Shown: in pieces, positions 27,451 through 35,144 of the stretch
Numbering within the stretch: position 1 is the stretch's first letter
How the letters are laid out: every line of letters begins with the position of its first letter
NCBI RefSeq assembly: GCF_024580735.1
Contig: NZ_JANIJX010000013.1
Span: forward strand, 43,239-107,238
From: Brevibacterium moorei
GTDB taxonomy: Bacteria; Actinomycetota; Actinomycetes; Actinomycetales; Brevibacteriaceae
DNA length: 64,000 bases
Direction: 5' to 3'
Notes under the pieces: generated by a model
Told to the model about the DNA's origin: nothing
Seen by the model: only the letters and a program-made list of their open reading frames with translations
The model's database searches: none
Program-made: the position numbers and the translations under genes

Positions 27451-30400
27451 GTGAAGTTCAATCCGATCCCGACCAAGGCCGGCAAGCGCCTGGGCGCGCT
27501 CAGCCTGGCCGTGGCCGTCGGCGCCGGCGTCCCGCTGGCAACCGCCCCTATCGATTTCCTGTCTGCTCCCGCTGCTGCGGCCGAGGCCAAACAGCCGCGC
27601 CCCGACAGCGGCCAGGGGAAACTGTCCATTGACGGTGAAACAGCTGTCGAAGCGGGCGGCAAGATTACGCTTAAGGGCACCGGTTTCGCCGCAAACGACG
27701 AGCTGTCGGTGAAGATCGATGACGGCGCATACAAGCAGGACGGCGATGATGTCATCTACGCCGTTGATTCGGATGACAAGGGAGAATTCACGAAAGAGCT
27801 CGCCCTGCCGTCGGACCTGGAAGCCGGCGATCATTGGTTCCGAGTCCTGTCGCCTAATTCTTCACAGCATGTAACGTTCTCCGTTAAGGAAGCAGACGCT
27901 CCCGCAGCTGAACCCACCATCGACGTTCCCACTACGGTTGCCGAAGGTGGCAAGCTCAAGGTCACCGGCAAGAGCTGGCTGAACGAGAAGCCCAATGCCA
28001 ATGGTCAGATGGCGCCGACCATCGCGTTCAAGCTGGACGGCGGTCAGGTCTGGCGCACCGGTGACATCGACGTCGACGGCGAGAAGATCGAGGTCTACAA
28101 GGATGCCGACGGTAATGTCCTCGACGCTCCCGAAGACGGAACTGCAGGCCCCGGCGATCTGAAGCGCGGTAGCGTCTGGGCTGCCATCAAGGCCGATGAA
28201 AAGACCGGCGACTGGTCCATCGAGATCCCGATGCCCACTGCGGACAACTCGACGAGCGAAGACCAGCAGGAAGACGCCGAGGAAGCTCCTGTCTCTGATA
28301 AGTGGAAGGAAGGATCGAAGCACACCCTGCAGGTCCTGTCCGGAAGCATCGTCGAAGGTGACGTGAGCAAGCCCTCTCGTCACACCTTCAACGTGACGAA
28401 GGCCGAAGATCCCTCGGAAGAAACTCCTGTTGCCGAAGACGTGACCGACGAGGTCAAGAAGGCCCAGACCGCCGTCGCCGACGTCCCTGGCACCACGGCC
28501 AAGGACTCCAAGATCGCGGGCAAGGAAACCTCCTTCGCACAGGGTCTGTACCAGACGGCGTTCTCGAAGAAGAACAATGCGGTCTACGCGACTACCGCTG
28601 TGGGTCGCCCTCCGGTCAAGGAATCCAAGCTGGTCAAGCTGGACGCGGACTCGCTGAAGGTGCAGAAGGCCGTCAACGCGCCGATCGACGCCAAGGCCAC
28701 CGATAAGGAAGGCAACCCGCAGGAGGGTGCCCGGTACGCGATGTACGGTGTGGACGTCGATGAGGCGAACAACACCGTGTGGGTGACCAACACCCGCCAG
28801 AACACGGTCGCTGTCTACGACGCAGACACGCTGGAACTGGTCAAGCAGTTCCCCAAGGACTCTGCTGCGCACGGTCGCGACGTGCAGGTCGATGAGAAGG
28901 CCGGCAAGGCCTATGTCACGATCGGTACCGATGGCATCGCGGTCTTCGACACGAAGACCCTGAAGCAGCTGGACACCATCAAGGTGGAAGACAACTTCTA
29001 CACGATGTCCATCGCCTTCGACGCAGCCTCGCAGACCGCTTACATCCCGAGCATGAACTCGGCGCGCGTTGCCAAGCTCAACACGGCCAACGGCAAGCTC
29101 GACTACATGGACATCCCGGCGACGGTCGAGTCGGCTTCCGGCATCGCCTTCGACCCGCAGTCGAAGACCCTGGCGATCGCATCGCAGGCTTCCGCGGATA
29201 CGTCCGTGGTGTTCATGAACGCCGAAAACGGCGAGCTGATCAAGTCGGTCAAGCTGACTGCCCAGGATGCTGACGGCAAGGATGTCGCCGCTGGTTCGCT
29301 CAACGCGGCCTTCGACACTACGAAGAAGCTCTTCTACGTCTCCAACCGTGCCGCCGGCACCGTCACGGTGTACGACAACCAGGGCAACGACGTGCAGACG
29401 CTGGACGCGCTGAAGAACGCCAACCACGTCATGGCAGATGGCGCTGGGCATGTCTTCGGCGTCAGCAAGGGCGGCAACCGCGATGGCGAGTCCAAGGACC
29501 TGCTGCAGCGTTTCGAAGCCGCGCCCATCGATTACGACAACCTGACGGCAGAGGACGCGACCGACGAGGTCAAGCAATCCCCGGTCGTGGACGTTCCTGG
29601 CACCACGGACGAGTCCTCGAAGATCATCGGCAAGGAGACCGCGGTTTCGCGTGGCTTCTACCAGACGGCGTTCTCCAAGAAGAACAACGCGATCTACGCG
29701 ACCACGGCTGTGGGTCGCCCGCCGGTTAAGGAATCCAAGCTGATCAAGCTGGACGCTGACTCGTTGCAGGTTCAGAAGGCAGTCAACGCTCCGGCGGATC
29801 CGAGCGAACGCGGTGACCGCGCCGGTGCTCGGTTCGCCGTCTACGGTGTGGATGTCGATGAGACGAACAACACCGTATGGGTGACCAACACCCGCCAGAA
29901 CAGCGTCGCCGTCTACGATGCGGACTCGCTCAAACTGATCAAGCAGTTCGAATCCGGATCCGCCGCCCACGGTCGCGACGTGCAGGTCGATGAGAAGGCC
30001 GGCAAGGCCTATGTCACGATCGGTACCGACGGCATCGCGGTCTTCGACACGAAGACCCTGAAGCAGCTGGACACCATCAAGGTGGAAGACAACTTCTACA
30101 CGATGTCCATCGCCTTCGACCAGGCCTCGCAGACGGCCTACATCCCGAGCATGAACTCGGCACGCTATGCGGTGCTGGACACGGCCACGGGCAAGGTCGC
30201 CTACAAGGACATCCCGGCCAAGGTGGAAACCGCCTCCGGAATCGCCTTCGACCCGAAGTCCAAGACGCTGGCGATTGCCTCACAGGCCTCGGCAGACACC
30301 TCGGTCGTCTTCGTCGACGCTGAGTCCGGCAAGCTGATCAAGTCGGTCAAGCTGACTGCCAAGGACGCCGACGGCAACGAAGTTGCCGCTGGTTCGCTCA

Positions 30401-31014
30401 ACGCGGCCTTCGATGCGAAGAGCGGCTGGTTCTACGTGTCCAACCGTACCGCCGGCACCGTCACGGTGTACGACGTCAAGGGCAACGAGGTGCAGACGCT
30501 GGACGCCCTGAAGAACGCCAACCACGTCATGTCTGACGGTGAAGGCCACATCTTCGGCGTCAGCAAGGGCGGCCCGCGTGAGGGCACTCCGGCACCGGGA
30601 GCACAGGCTGAGGGCGACGAGCCCGATGCTCGTGACCTGCTGCAGCGGTTCGAGGCCAAGGCCGACGACTCGCAGCCGGATCCGGATCCGAGCGACGAGC
30701 CCACGGACGAACCGACCGATGGTTCCGGTGACGACAACGATTCGGGCGACAACGGTGGCTCGGATGACGCCAACGGTTCGGGCGACAACGGTGGCTCGGA
30801 TGACGCCAACGGTTCGGGCGACAATGGTGGCTCGGATGACGCCAACGGTTCCGGTGACAACGGCGGTTCGGACAACGAAGCCGGCGATGACAACGACGGC
30901 AAGCTGCCCGTGACCGGTGCGCAGATCGGCGCGGCGATCGCCGCAGGCGCCGCCCTGTTGATCGTCGGTGGCGCAGCGGTGACGATCTCGCGGCGTCGCC
31001 ACAAGGAAATCTGA
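27451..31014 (+). CDS. LPXTG wall-anchored protein with Ig-like modules and twin beta-propellers
   Basis: 1187 residues. The GTG is chosen because GGAGG lies 5 nt upstream and a signal peptide (ends SAPAAAAEA) follows. Order: Ig-like module ~50-143; larger Ig-like module ~150-320 (GKSWLNEKPN, DLKRGSVWAA, HTLQVLSGSI); two YncE/YVTN-like propellers ~350-687 and ~713-1067, repeating every 366 codons (VWVTNTRQN, GIAVFDTKTLKQLD, SQASADTSVV); an acidic GSGDNGGSDDAN repeat; LPVTG at residue 1151, membrane helix and SRRRHKEI. Sortase should attach it to peptidoglycan. Iron context and a DtxR-like box suggest heme or iron-protein capture. Ligand unknown. Confidence 0.82.
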   Translation: MKFNPIPTKAGKRLGALSLAVAVGAGVPLATAPIDFLSAPAAAAEAKQPRPDSGQGKLSIDGETAVEAGGKITLKGTGFAANDELSVKIDDGAYKQDGDDVIYAVDSDDKGEFTKELALPSDLEAGDHWFRVLSPNSSQHVTFSVKEADAPAAEPTIDVPTTVAEGGKLKVTGKSWLNEKPNANGQMAPTIAFKLDGGQVWRTGDIDVDGEKIEVYKDADGNVLDAPEDGTAGPGDLKRGSVWAAIKADEKTGDWSIEIPMPTADNSTSEDQQEDAEEAPVSDKWKEGSKHTLQVLSGSIVEGDVSKPSRHTFNVTKAEDPSEETPVAEDVTDEVKKAQTAVADVPGTTAKDSKIAGKETSFAQGLYQTAFSKKNNAVYATTAVGRPPVKESKLVKLDADSLKVQKAVNAPIDAKATDKEGNPQEGARYAMYGVDVDEANNTVWVTNTRQNTVAVYDADTLELVKQFPKDSAAHGRDVQVDEKAGKAYVTIGTDGIAVFDTKTLKQLDTIKVEDNFYTMSIAFDAASQTAYIPSMNSARVAKLNTANGKLDYMDIPATVESASGIAFDPQSKTLAIASQASADTSVVFMNAENGELIKSVKLTAQDADGKDVAAGSLNAAFDTTKKLFYVSNRAAGTVTVYDNQGNDVQTLDALKNANHVMADGAGHVFGVSKGGNRDGESKDLLQRFEAAPIDYDNLTAEDATDEVKQSPVVDVPGTTDESSKIIGKETAVSRGFYQTAFSKKNNAIYATTAVGRPPVKESKLIKLDADSLQVQKAVNAPADPSERGDRAGARFAVYGVDVDETNNTVWVTNTRQNSVAVYDADSLKLIKQFESGSAAHGRDVQVDEKAGKAYVTIGTDGIAVFDTKTLKQLDTIKVEDNFYTMSIAFDQASQTAYIPSMNSARYAVLDTATGKVAYKDIPAKVETASGIAFDPKSKTLAIASQASADTSVVFVDAESGKLIKSVKLTAKDADGNEVAAGSLNAAFDAKSGWFYVSNRTAGTVTVYDVKGNEVQTLDALKNANHVMSDGEGHIFGVSKGGPREGTPAPGAQAEGDEPDARDLLQRFEAKADDSQPDPDPSDEPTDEPTDGSGDDNDSGDNGGSDDANGSGDNGGSDDANGSGDNGGSDDANGSGDNGGSDNEAGDDNDGKLPVTGAQIGAAIAAGAALLIVGGAAVTISRRRHKEI
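28870..29022 (+). repeat. Near-identical propeller segment, copy 1
   Basis: 153 nt that differ from 29968-30120 at one visible position (T/C in the codon of a GTDGIAVF segment). Flanking parts of the two propellers are clearly more diverged, so this stretch was probably homogenised by gene conversion. Confidence 0.9.
29968..30120 (+). repeat. Near-identical propeller segment, copy 2
   Basis: Second copy of the 153-nt segment at 28870-29022, offset by exactly 1098 nt (366 codons), in the same reading frame. Confidence 0.9.
30741..30884 (+). repeat. 36-bp tandem repeat encoding GSGDNGGSDDAN
   Basis: Four units starting at 30741, 30777, 30813 and 30849; the last is diverged. They encode an acidic flexible stalk just before the LPVTG motif, likely variable in copy number. 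Confidence 0.92.
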
Positions 31015-31052
31015 CAGTCGGTTTTGCTGACGCGGATTGACTGAAGTACCGC

Positions 31053-31080
31053 AGGCCCGGGGGAGCGATCCCCCGGGCCT
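31053..31080. terminator. Hairpin after the first LPXTG gene
   Basis: Perfect 12-bp GC-rich stem (31053-31064 with 31069-31080), GCGA tetraloop, no T-tract. It may reduce read-through into the next wall-protein gene 52 nt downstream. Confidence 0.7.
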
Positions 31081-31132
31081 GGGGTGCATGTAAACACAGA
31101 CAGCAAAGCGGTTCATCGATGGAAGGACAGCC

Positions 31133-32542
31133 GTGAAACTGAAGAACATCTCCGGAAAGAAGCTGGGGGCAATCGTCCTCGCCGCCGGATTAGGCCTGGG
31201 CAGTACCGTGGCGCTGAGCACGAGTGCTTTGGCTGTCGGCGATGAAGCGGGTAAGAACTGTGGTGCGCCTGCAGGTCAGCCTGGTGAGCTGACGAATGAT
31301 GGGCATTATTACTACGCGACGTGCGCCGATGGTGCGACCGTGACGATTCCGATGAAGGTCAAGATCGGGCAGCCTCTGCATCTTGAGGGTACGGGCTTCA
31401 CGTCGAAGAAGGGTGAGCCGTCGTTCATCGCGCAGAAGTACGATGAGGGCGGTGGCTACCGTCCGACTAAGAAGCCGCTGGATCCAGATGGCCTGGAGAC
31501 CTTGCCGACTGACACGATGGATGCTTTCCTGGCTAACGAGGATGGTTCCTGGTCGCATGATTTCGAGTTGTTGACTGCGGACAATAACAAGAAGAAGGTC
31601 GAGTGGAAGGTCGGGGAGAAGCACTCGATTAATCTGCTGACCGGTTCGATTGTGGATTCGGACAATATCCGTGGTGTGCGGGTCGAGTTTGAAATCGTTG
31701 CCGACGAGCCGGACCCGGAGCCCAGCGAGACTGCGACCGAGGATCCGACTGAGCCGGAGTCCCCTGAGCCTAGCGAGACTGCGACCGAGGATCCGACTGA
31801 GCCGGAGTCCCCTGAGCCCAGCGAGACTGCGACCGAGGATCCGAAGCCCACGGACGCCCCGGCAGAGGAGGTTGCCCTGACGGCGACGCCGCAGAAGATC
31901 TCGGCGAAGGACTTCACGAACAAGGACAAGGGCGTGAACCTCTCCGCCACCGGGCTCAAGCCCGGTGCCGAGATCACGTTCAATGTTGCGCGCACGGCCG
32001 ATGGCGTCAAGCCGATCACCGAGACTGTCACGGTCGACAAGGACGGGAAGGCCCAGTGGATCGTCTACGGTACGGATGCTGCACATCCTGAGAGCTACGT
32101 CGGCGAGTACAAGGTCGGCGTCGAGTACGACTCCAAGGACGAAGCACTGGTCAAGGCCTTGGACAAGAAGAACCTGTCGACCTCGTTCACCGTGACCGCC
32201 GAGGATCCGAAGCCGGGCGAGGGCGATGACAACGGCAACGGTGACAACGGAGCCGATGACAATGGCAACGGTGATAGCAGTGCCGGTGACGACAACGGTT
32301 CTGGCGACTCCGGTAACGGGGACAGCGGCGCCGAGGATAACGGCTCCGGTGACAACGGCTCCGGTGACAACGGTTCGGATGACTCCGCAGGCAGCGATGA
32401 TTCCACGGGCAATGACGACGGCGACAATGCCGGGAACCTGCCAAAGACCGGTATGGAACTGACCGCCGCAGGCATCGGTGCGGGCCTGCTGCTGGTCGGT
32501 GGTGTGGCCGTGATGGTCTCCCGCCGTCGCAAGCAGGACTGA
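31133..32542 (+). CDS. LPXTG wall-anchored protein with cysteine-containing Ig-like module
   Basis: 469 residues. GTG start with AAGGA upstream. Signal peptide to about residue 35 (STSALA); module ~36-190 (GKNCGAPAGQPGELTNDG, HYYYATC, KHSINLLTGSIVD); a 16-residue Pro/Glu repeat (PSETATEDPTEPES) in three units; a second Ig-like module ~245-365; Asp/Gly-rich stalk; LPKTG at residue 436, membrane helix and SRRRKQD. The first module is nearly identical, also at DNA level, to that in the next gene. No known heme-binding domain was recognised. Iron role inferred from context. Confidence 0.8.
   Translation: MKLKNISGKKLGAIVLAAGLGLGSTVALSTSALAVGDEAGKNCGAPAGQPGELTNDGHYYYATCADGATVTIPMKVKIGQPLHLEGTGFTSKKGEPSFIAQKYDEGGGYRPTKKPLDPDGLETLPTDTMDAFLANEDGSWSHDFELLTADNNKKKVEWKVGEKHSINLLTGSIVDSDNIRGVRVEFEIVADEPDPEPSETATEDPTEPESPEPSETATEDPTEPESPEPSETATEDPKPTDAPAEEVALTATPQKISAKDFTNKDKGVNLSATGLKPGAEITFNVARTADGVKPITETVTVDKDGKAQWIVYGTDAAHPESYVGEYKVGVEYDSKDEALVKALDKKNLSTSFTVTAEDPKPGEGDDNGNGDNGADDNGNGDSSAGDDNGSGDSGNGDSGAEDNGSGDNGSGDNGSDDSAGSDDSTGNDDGDNAGNLPKTGMELTAAGIGAGLLLVGGVAVMVSRRRKQD
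31224..31697 (+). repeat. Nearly identical 474-bp module, copy 1
   Basis: From AGTGCTTTGGCTGT to GAAATCGT the sequence matches 32676-33149 with only scattered, mostly silent differences. Codon choice (many NNT codons such as GGT, GCT, ATT) is visibly less GC-biased than in flanking genes. Confidence 0.88.
31718..31849 (+). repeat. 48-bp tandem repeat encoding EPSETATEDPTEPESP
   Basis: Units start at 31718, 31766 and 31814 (the last partial, 36 nt). They encode an acidic, proline-rich spacer between two Ig-like modules. Confidence 0.9.
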
Positions 32543-32585
32543 GCAAGAAAAACGGAGTCCACACGGCACCGTCGAAGGGAAGAGA

Positions 32586-34352
32586 ATGAGAAACACGAAG
32601 CTGGGAGCTCGACTGGCCGGAGCCGGTCTTGCGCTGGCGCTTGCCTTGGGCGGTGCCGTGACCTTGGGTACGAGCAGTGCTTTGGCTGTGGGCGATGAAG
32701 CGGGTAAGAACTGTGGTGCGCCTGCAGGTCAGCCTGGTGAGCTGACGAATGATGGGCATTATTACTACGCGACGTGCGCCGATGGTGCGACCGTGACGAT
32801 CCCCATGAAGGTCAAAATTGGTCAGCCTTTGCACATTGAGGGTAGGGGTTTCACGTCGAAGAAGGGTGAGCCGTCGTTCATCGCGCAGAAGTACGATGAG
32901 GGCGGTGGCTACCGTCCGACTAAGAAGCCGCTGGATCCGGATGGCTTGGAGACCTTGCCGACTGACACGATGGATGCTTTCCTGGCTAACGAGGATGGTT
33001 CCTGGTCGCATGATTTCGAGTTGTTGACTGCGGACAATAACAAGAAGAAGGTCGTGTGGGAGGTCGGGAAGAAGCATACAATCAACCTGTTGACCGGTTC
33101 GATTGTGGACTCGGACAATATCCGTGGTGTGCGGGTCGAATTCGAAATCGTCTCTGAGATGCCCGATGATTGGCCTGCGCCAAATTGGCCCAAGCCCGAG
33201 CCGTCTACTGGTCCGAGCACCGACGCCCCCACATCTCCGGCACCTTCCCAGAACCCATCGTCTGAGCCAACGGAATCGACGAAGCCGGATCCTAAAGCGG
33301 TTCTGACGATCGATCCGAAGGTCATCGGCACCGATGAGTTCGTGAATAAGGACGCTGTGCAGCCGACCCAGACGCCTTCCTCGGCTCCTACCAATGACAA
33401 GGCCCCGGGGAAGACGGAACCTGCGGGCGAAGCCACCACTTCGGCGGGTGAGACCGATCCCGCAGGGGGCGGCTCCAAAGTGCTTCCCAAGGCTCAAGCC
33501 GCGGCTGCTGAAAAGTCCACGGCGGATGCCTCCGATACCGAGTCGGCGGCCGCGGAAAAGGTTCCAGGTGTGCTCGTCACTCTGACTGAGCAGAAACCGG
33601 GCGATACCGTGACATACGATGTCGTTTCGCCTGACGGAAAGAAGGCCCTGTCCAAGGCGGTATCCGTCGGCAAGGATAAGACTGCCTCCTGGAACATCTT
33701 CGGTGTACTCTCCGCAGAGAAAACCGCGGACGATCTGGTCGGCAAGTACGGTGTCAATGTCACAGCCGGCGGTAAGTACTATACGGATACGTTCGAAGTG
33801 GTCAAGGGTAAGACCCCGTCCAAGGTCGAAGCCAAGTTCTCGCTGACCCCAGAGACACTCGGCACCGACGACTTCGTAAATCAGGACAAGGGCGTATCCG
33901 CAGAACTCACTGAGCAGGAATCCGGCACTTCGGTTACCTACACGGTCAAGGGTCCGAAGGCCGTCAAGCCTTCGAAGGCCAAGAAGATCGACGTCGGAAC
34001 CGATGGTGTTGCCAAATGGAGCATATTCGGTAACAACCCGGCGACTCCTGAAGCGTATGTCGGTACCTACACGGTCAATGTGACAGCTGGGGGCAAGACC
34101 TACAAGGGCAAGTTCGAGGTCGTTGGCGATGAGGTCGTCGGGGATGACGAGACCGACGGCACCGATGGGACCAACGGCTCGGACGGCTCCGGTGATGCGG
34201 GAGGCGATGATCCGCAGGCCGGTGGTGAAACCGAGACCGGTGGGGACCTGCCGCGCACCGGCATGGAACTCACCGCAGCCGGTGTCGGACTCGCACTGCT
34301 GTTCATCGGCGGAGTGGCCGTCATTCTGGCCCGTCGTCGCAAGCGCCAGTAG
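32586..34352 (+). CDS. LPXTG wall-anchored protein, paralogue of the previous gene
   Basis: 588 residues; GGGAAGAG precedes the ATG. Signal peptide, then the same ~155-residue module as its neighbour (HYYYATC, KHTINLLTGSIVD), a Pro/Ser/Thr linker, two copies of the second Ig-like module, an acidic stalk, LPRTG at residue 555, membrane helix and ARRRKRQ. The first copy of the second module is split: GTDEFVNKDA and PGVLVTLTEQKPGD are separated by a ~65-residue Ala/Thr/Ser/Pro-rich insertion, while the other copy runs GTDDFVNQDKGVSAELTEQ. It ends 4 nt from the convergent fetB-like gene. Confidence 0.8.
   Translation: MRNTKLGARLAGAGLALALALGGAVTLGTSSALAVGDEAGKNCGAPAGQPGELTNDGHYYYATCADGATVTIPMKVKIGQPLHIEGRGFTSKKGEPSFIAQKYDEGGGYRPTKKPLDPDGLETLPTDTMDAFLANEDGSWSHDFELLTADNNKKKVVWEVGKKHTINLLTGSIVDSDNIRGVRVEFEIVSEMPDDWPAPNWPKPEPSTGPSTDAPTSPAPSQNPSSEPTESTKPDPKAVLTIDPKVIGTDEFVNKDAVQPTQTPSSAPTNDKAPGKTEPAGEATTSAGETDPAGGGSKVLPKAQAAAAEKSTADASDTESAAAEKVPGVLVTLTEQKPGDTVTYDVVSPDGKKALSKAVSVGKDKTASWNIFGVLSAEKTADDLVGKYGVNVTAGGKYYTDTFEVVKGKTPSKVEAKFSLTPETLGTDDFVNQDKGVSAELTEQESGTSVTYTVKGPKAVKPSKAKKIDVGTDGVAKWSIFGNNPATPEAYVGTYTVNVTAGGKTYKGKFEVVGDEVVGDDETDGTDGTNGSDGSGDAGGDDPQAGGETETGGDLPRTGMELTAAGVGLALLFIGGVAVILARRRKRQ
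32676..33149 (+). repeat. Nearly identical 474-bp module, copy 2
   Basis: Partner of 31224-31697. The flanking regions (signal peptides, stalks) are different, so similarity is confined to this ligand-module candidate. Confidence 0.88.
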
Positions 34353-34356
34353 GCGA

Positions 34357-35094
34357 TTATGCGGGGCGGCGCAGCGGACGCCGCAGCCCCGTCACCACGG
34401 TGATCGCGGTGATACTGCCCGTTGCCAGCAGGCCGGCCAGGACCAGAATCTGGAACTGGCCGGCCTGCAGTGGTGACAGGCCGCCGAAGATCGCCCCCAC
34501 GAAGGCCCCTGGCAGTGTCACCAGCCCTGTGGTCTTCGCCTGATCTGTATTGGGTACCAGCGCATTCGCCACGGCCAACCGCGCGATCCGGCGGACCGCC
34601 TGGGCCTCGGTCGCGCCCAGTGCCAGCCAGGCCTCGACTTCGGCCCAATGGTCGGCCAGCGACTGGCGGTAGCCGCGGGCGGCCAGGGTGGCCACCGTCA
34701 TCGACCCGCCGATGATGATCCCACCCAGGGCCAGCAGATACCGTGGGGAGAACTCCACCGCGCCACTGCCGAAGATCACCAGCAGACTGGTCAGCGCACC
34801 ACCTGCCATCGCCGTCCCCATCACCGCCACGTGGTGGCCCGACCAGCCGATCCTGCGGGTCGCGGTCGTCCAGGCCACCGTGAACATAACCAGCAGGGCC
34901 GCGGCGATCCACACATAGCTGGTGATGACCGTGCCCAGGATCAGGCTGATGAGTGCCAGCTGAACCGCCCCGCGCACCACCGCCCACAGCTGGGACCAGC
35001 GGGGCGCTCCCTGAAAGACGGACAGTAAGACGGTCGTCAAGACTGCCAGGACCACCACGGCGATGATCACGTGGAGGGGACTGGTGACGCTCAT
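34357..35094 (-). CDS. FetB/YbbM-like (UPF0014) transport permease
   Basis: 245 residues, about seven membrane helices. The family core is clear: LGATEAQAVRRIARLAVANA, then GLVTLPGAFVGAIFGG. E. coli FetB works with the ATPase FetA in iron efflux. No FetA-like ATPase is adjacent. The ATG at 35094 is chosen over a longer upstream frame because AGGAG precedes it. It converges with the last wall-protein gene (4-nt gap) and lies 50 nt downstream of the ECF ATPase on the same strand. Confidence 0.85.
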   Translation of the reverse strand: MSVTSPLHVIIAVVVLAVLTTVLLSVFQGAPRWSQLWAVVRGAVQLALISLILGTVITSYVWIAAALLVMFTVAWTTATRRIGWSGHHVAVMGTAMAGGALTSLLVIFGSGAVEFSPRYLLALGGIIIGGSMTVATLAARGYRQSLADHWAEVEAWLALGATEAQAVRRIARLAVANALVPNTDQAKTTGLVTLPGAFVGAIFGGLSPLQAGQFQILVLAGLLATGSITAITVVTGLRRPLRRPA

Positions 35095-35144
35095 GGGTGC
35101 TCCTGGGAGGTGGGCATGCCCCCTATTCTCACAGGCAGCCGGTT

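Noticed and set aside
30741..30884. CRISPR-like tandem array
   Set aside because: The 36-bp units are contiguous without spacers, in frame, and encode an acidic stalk.
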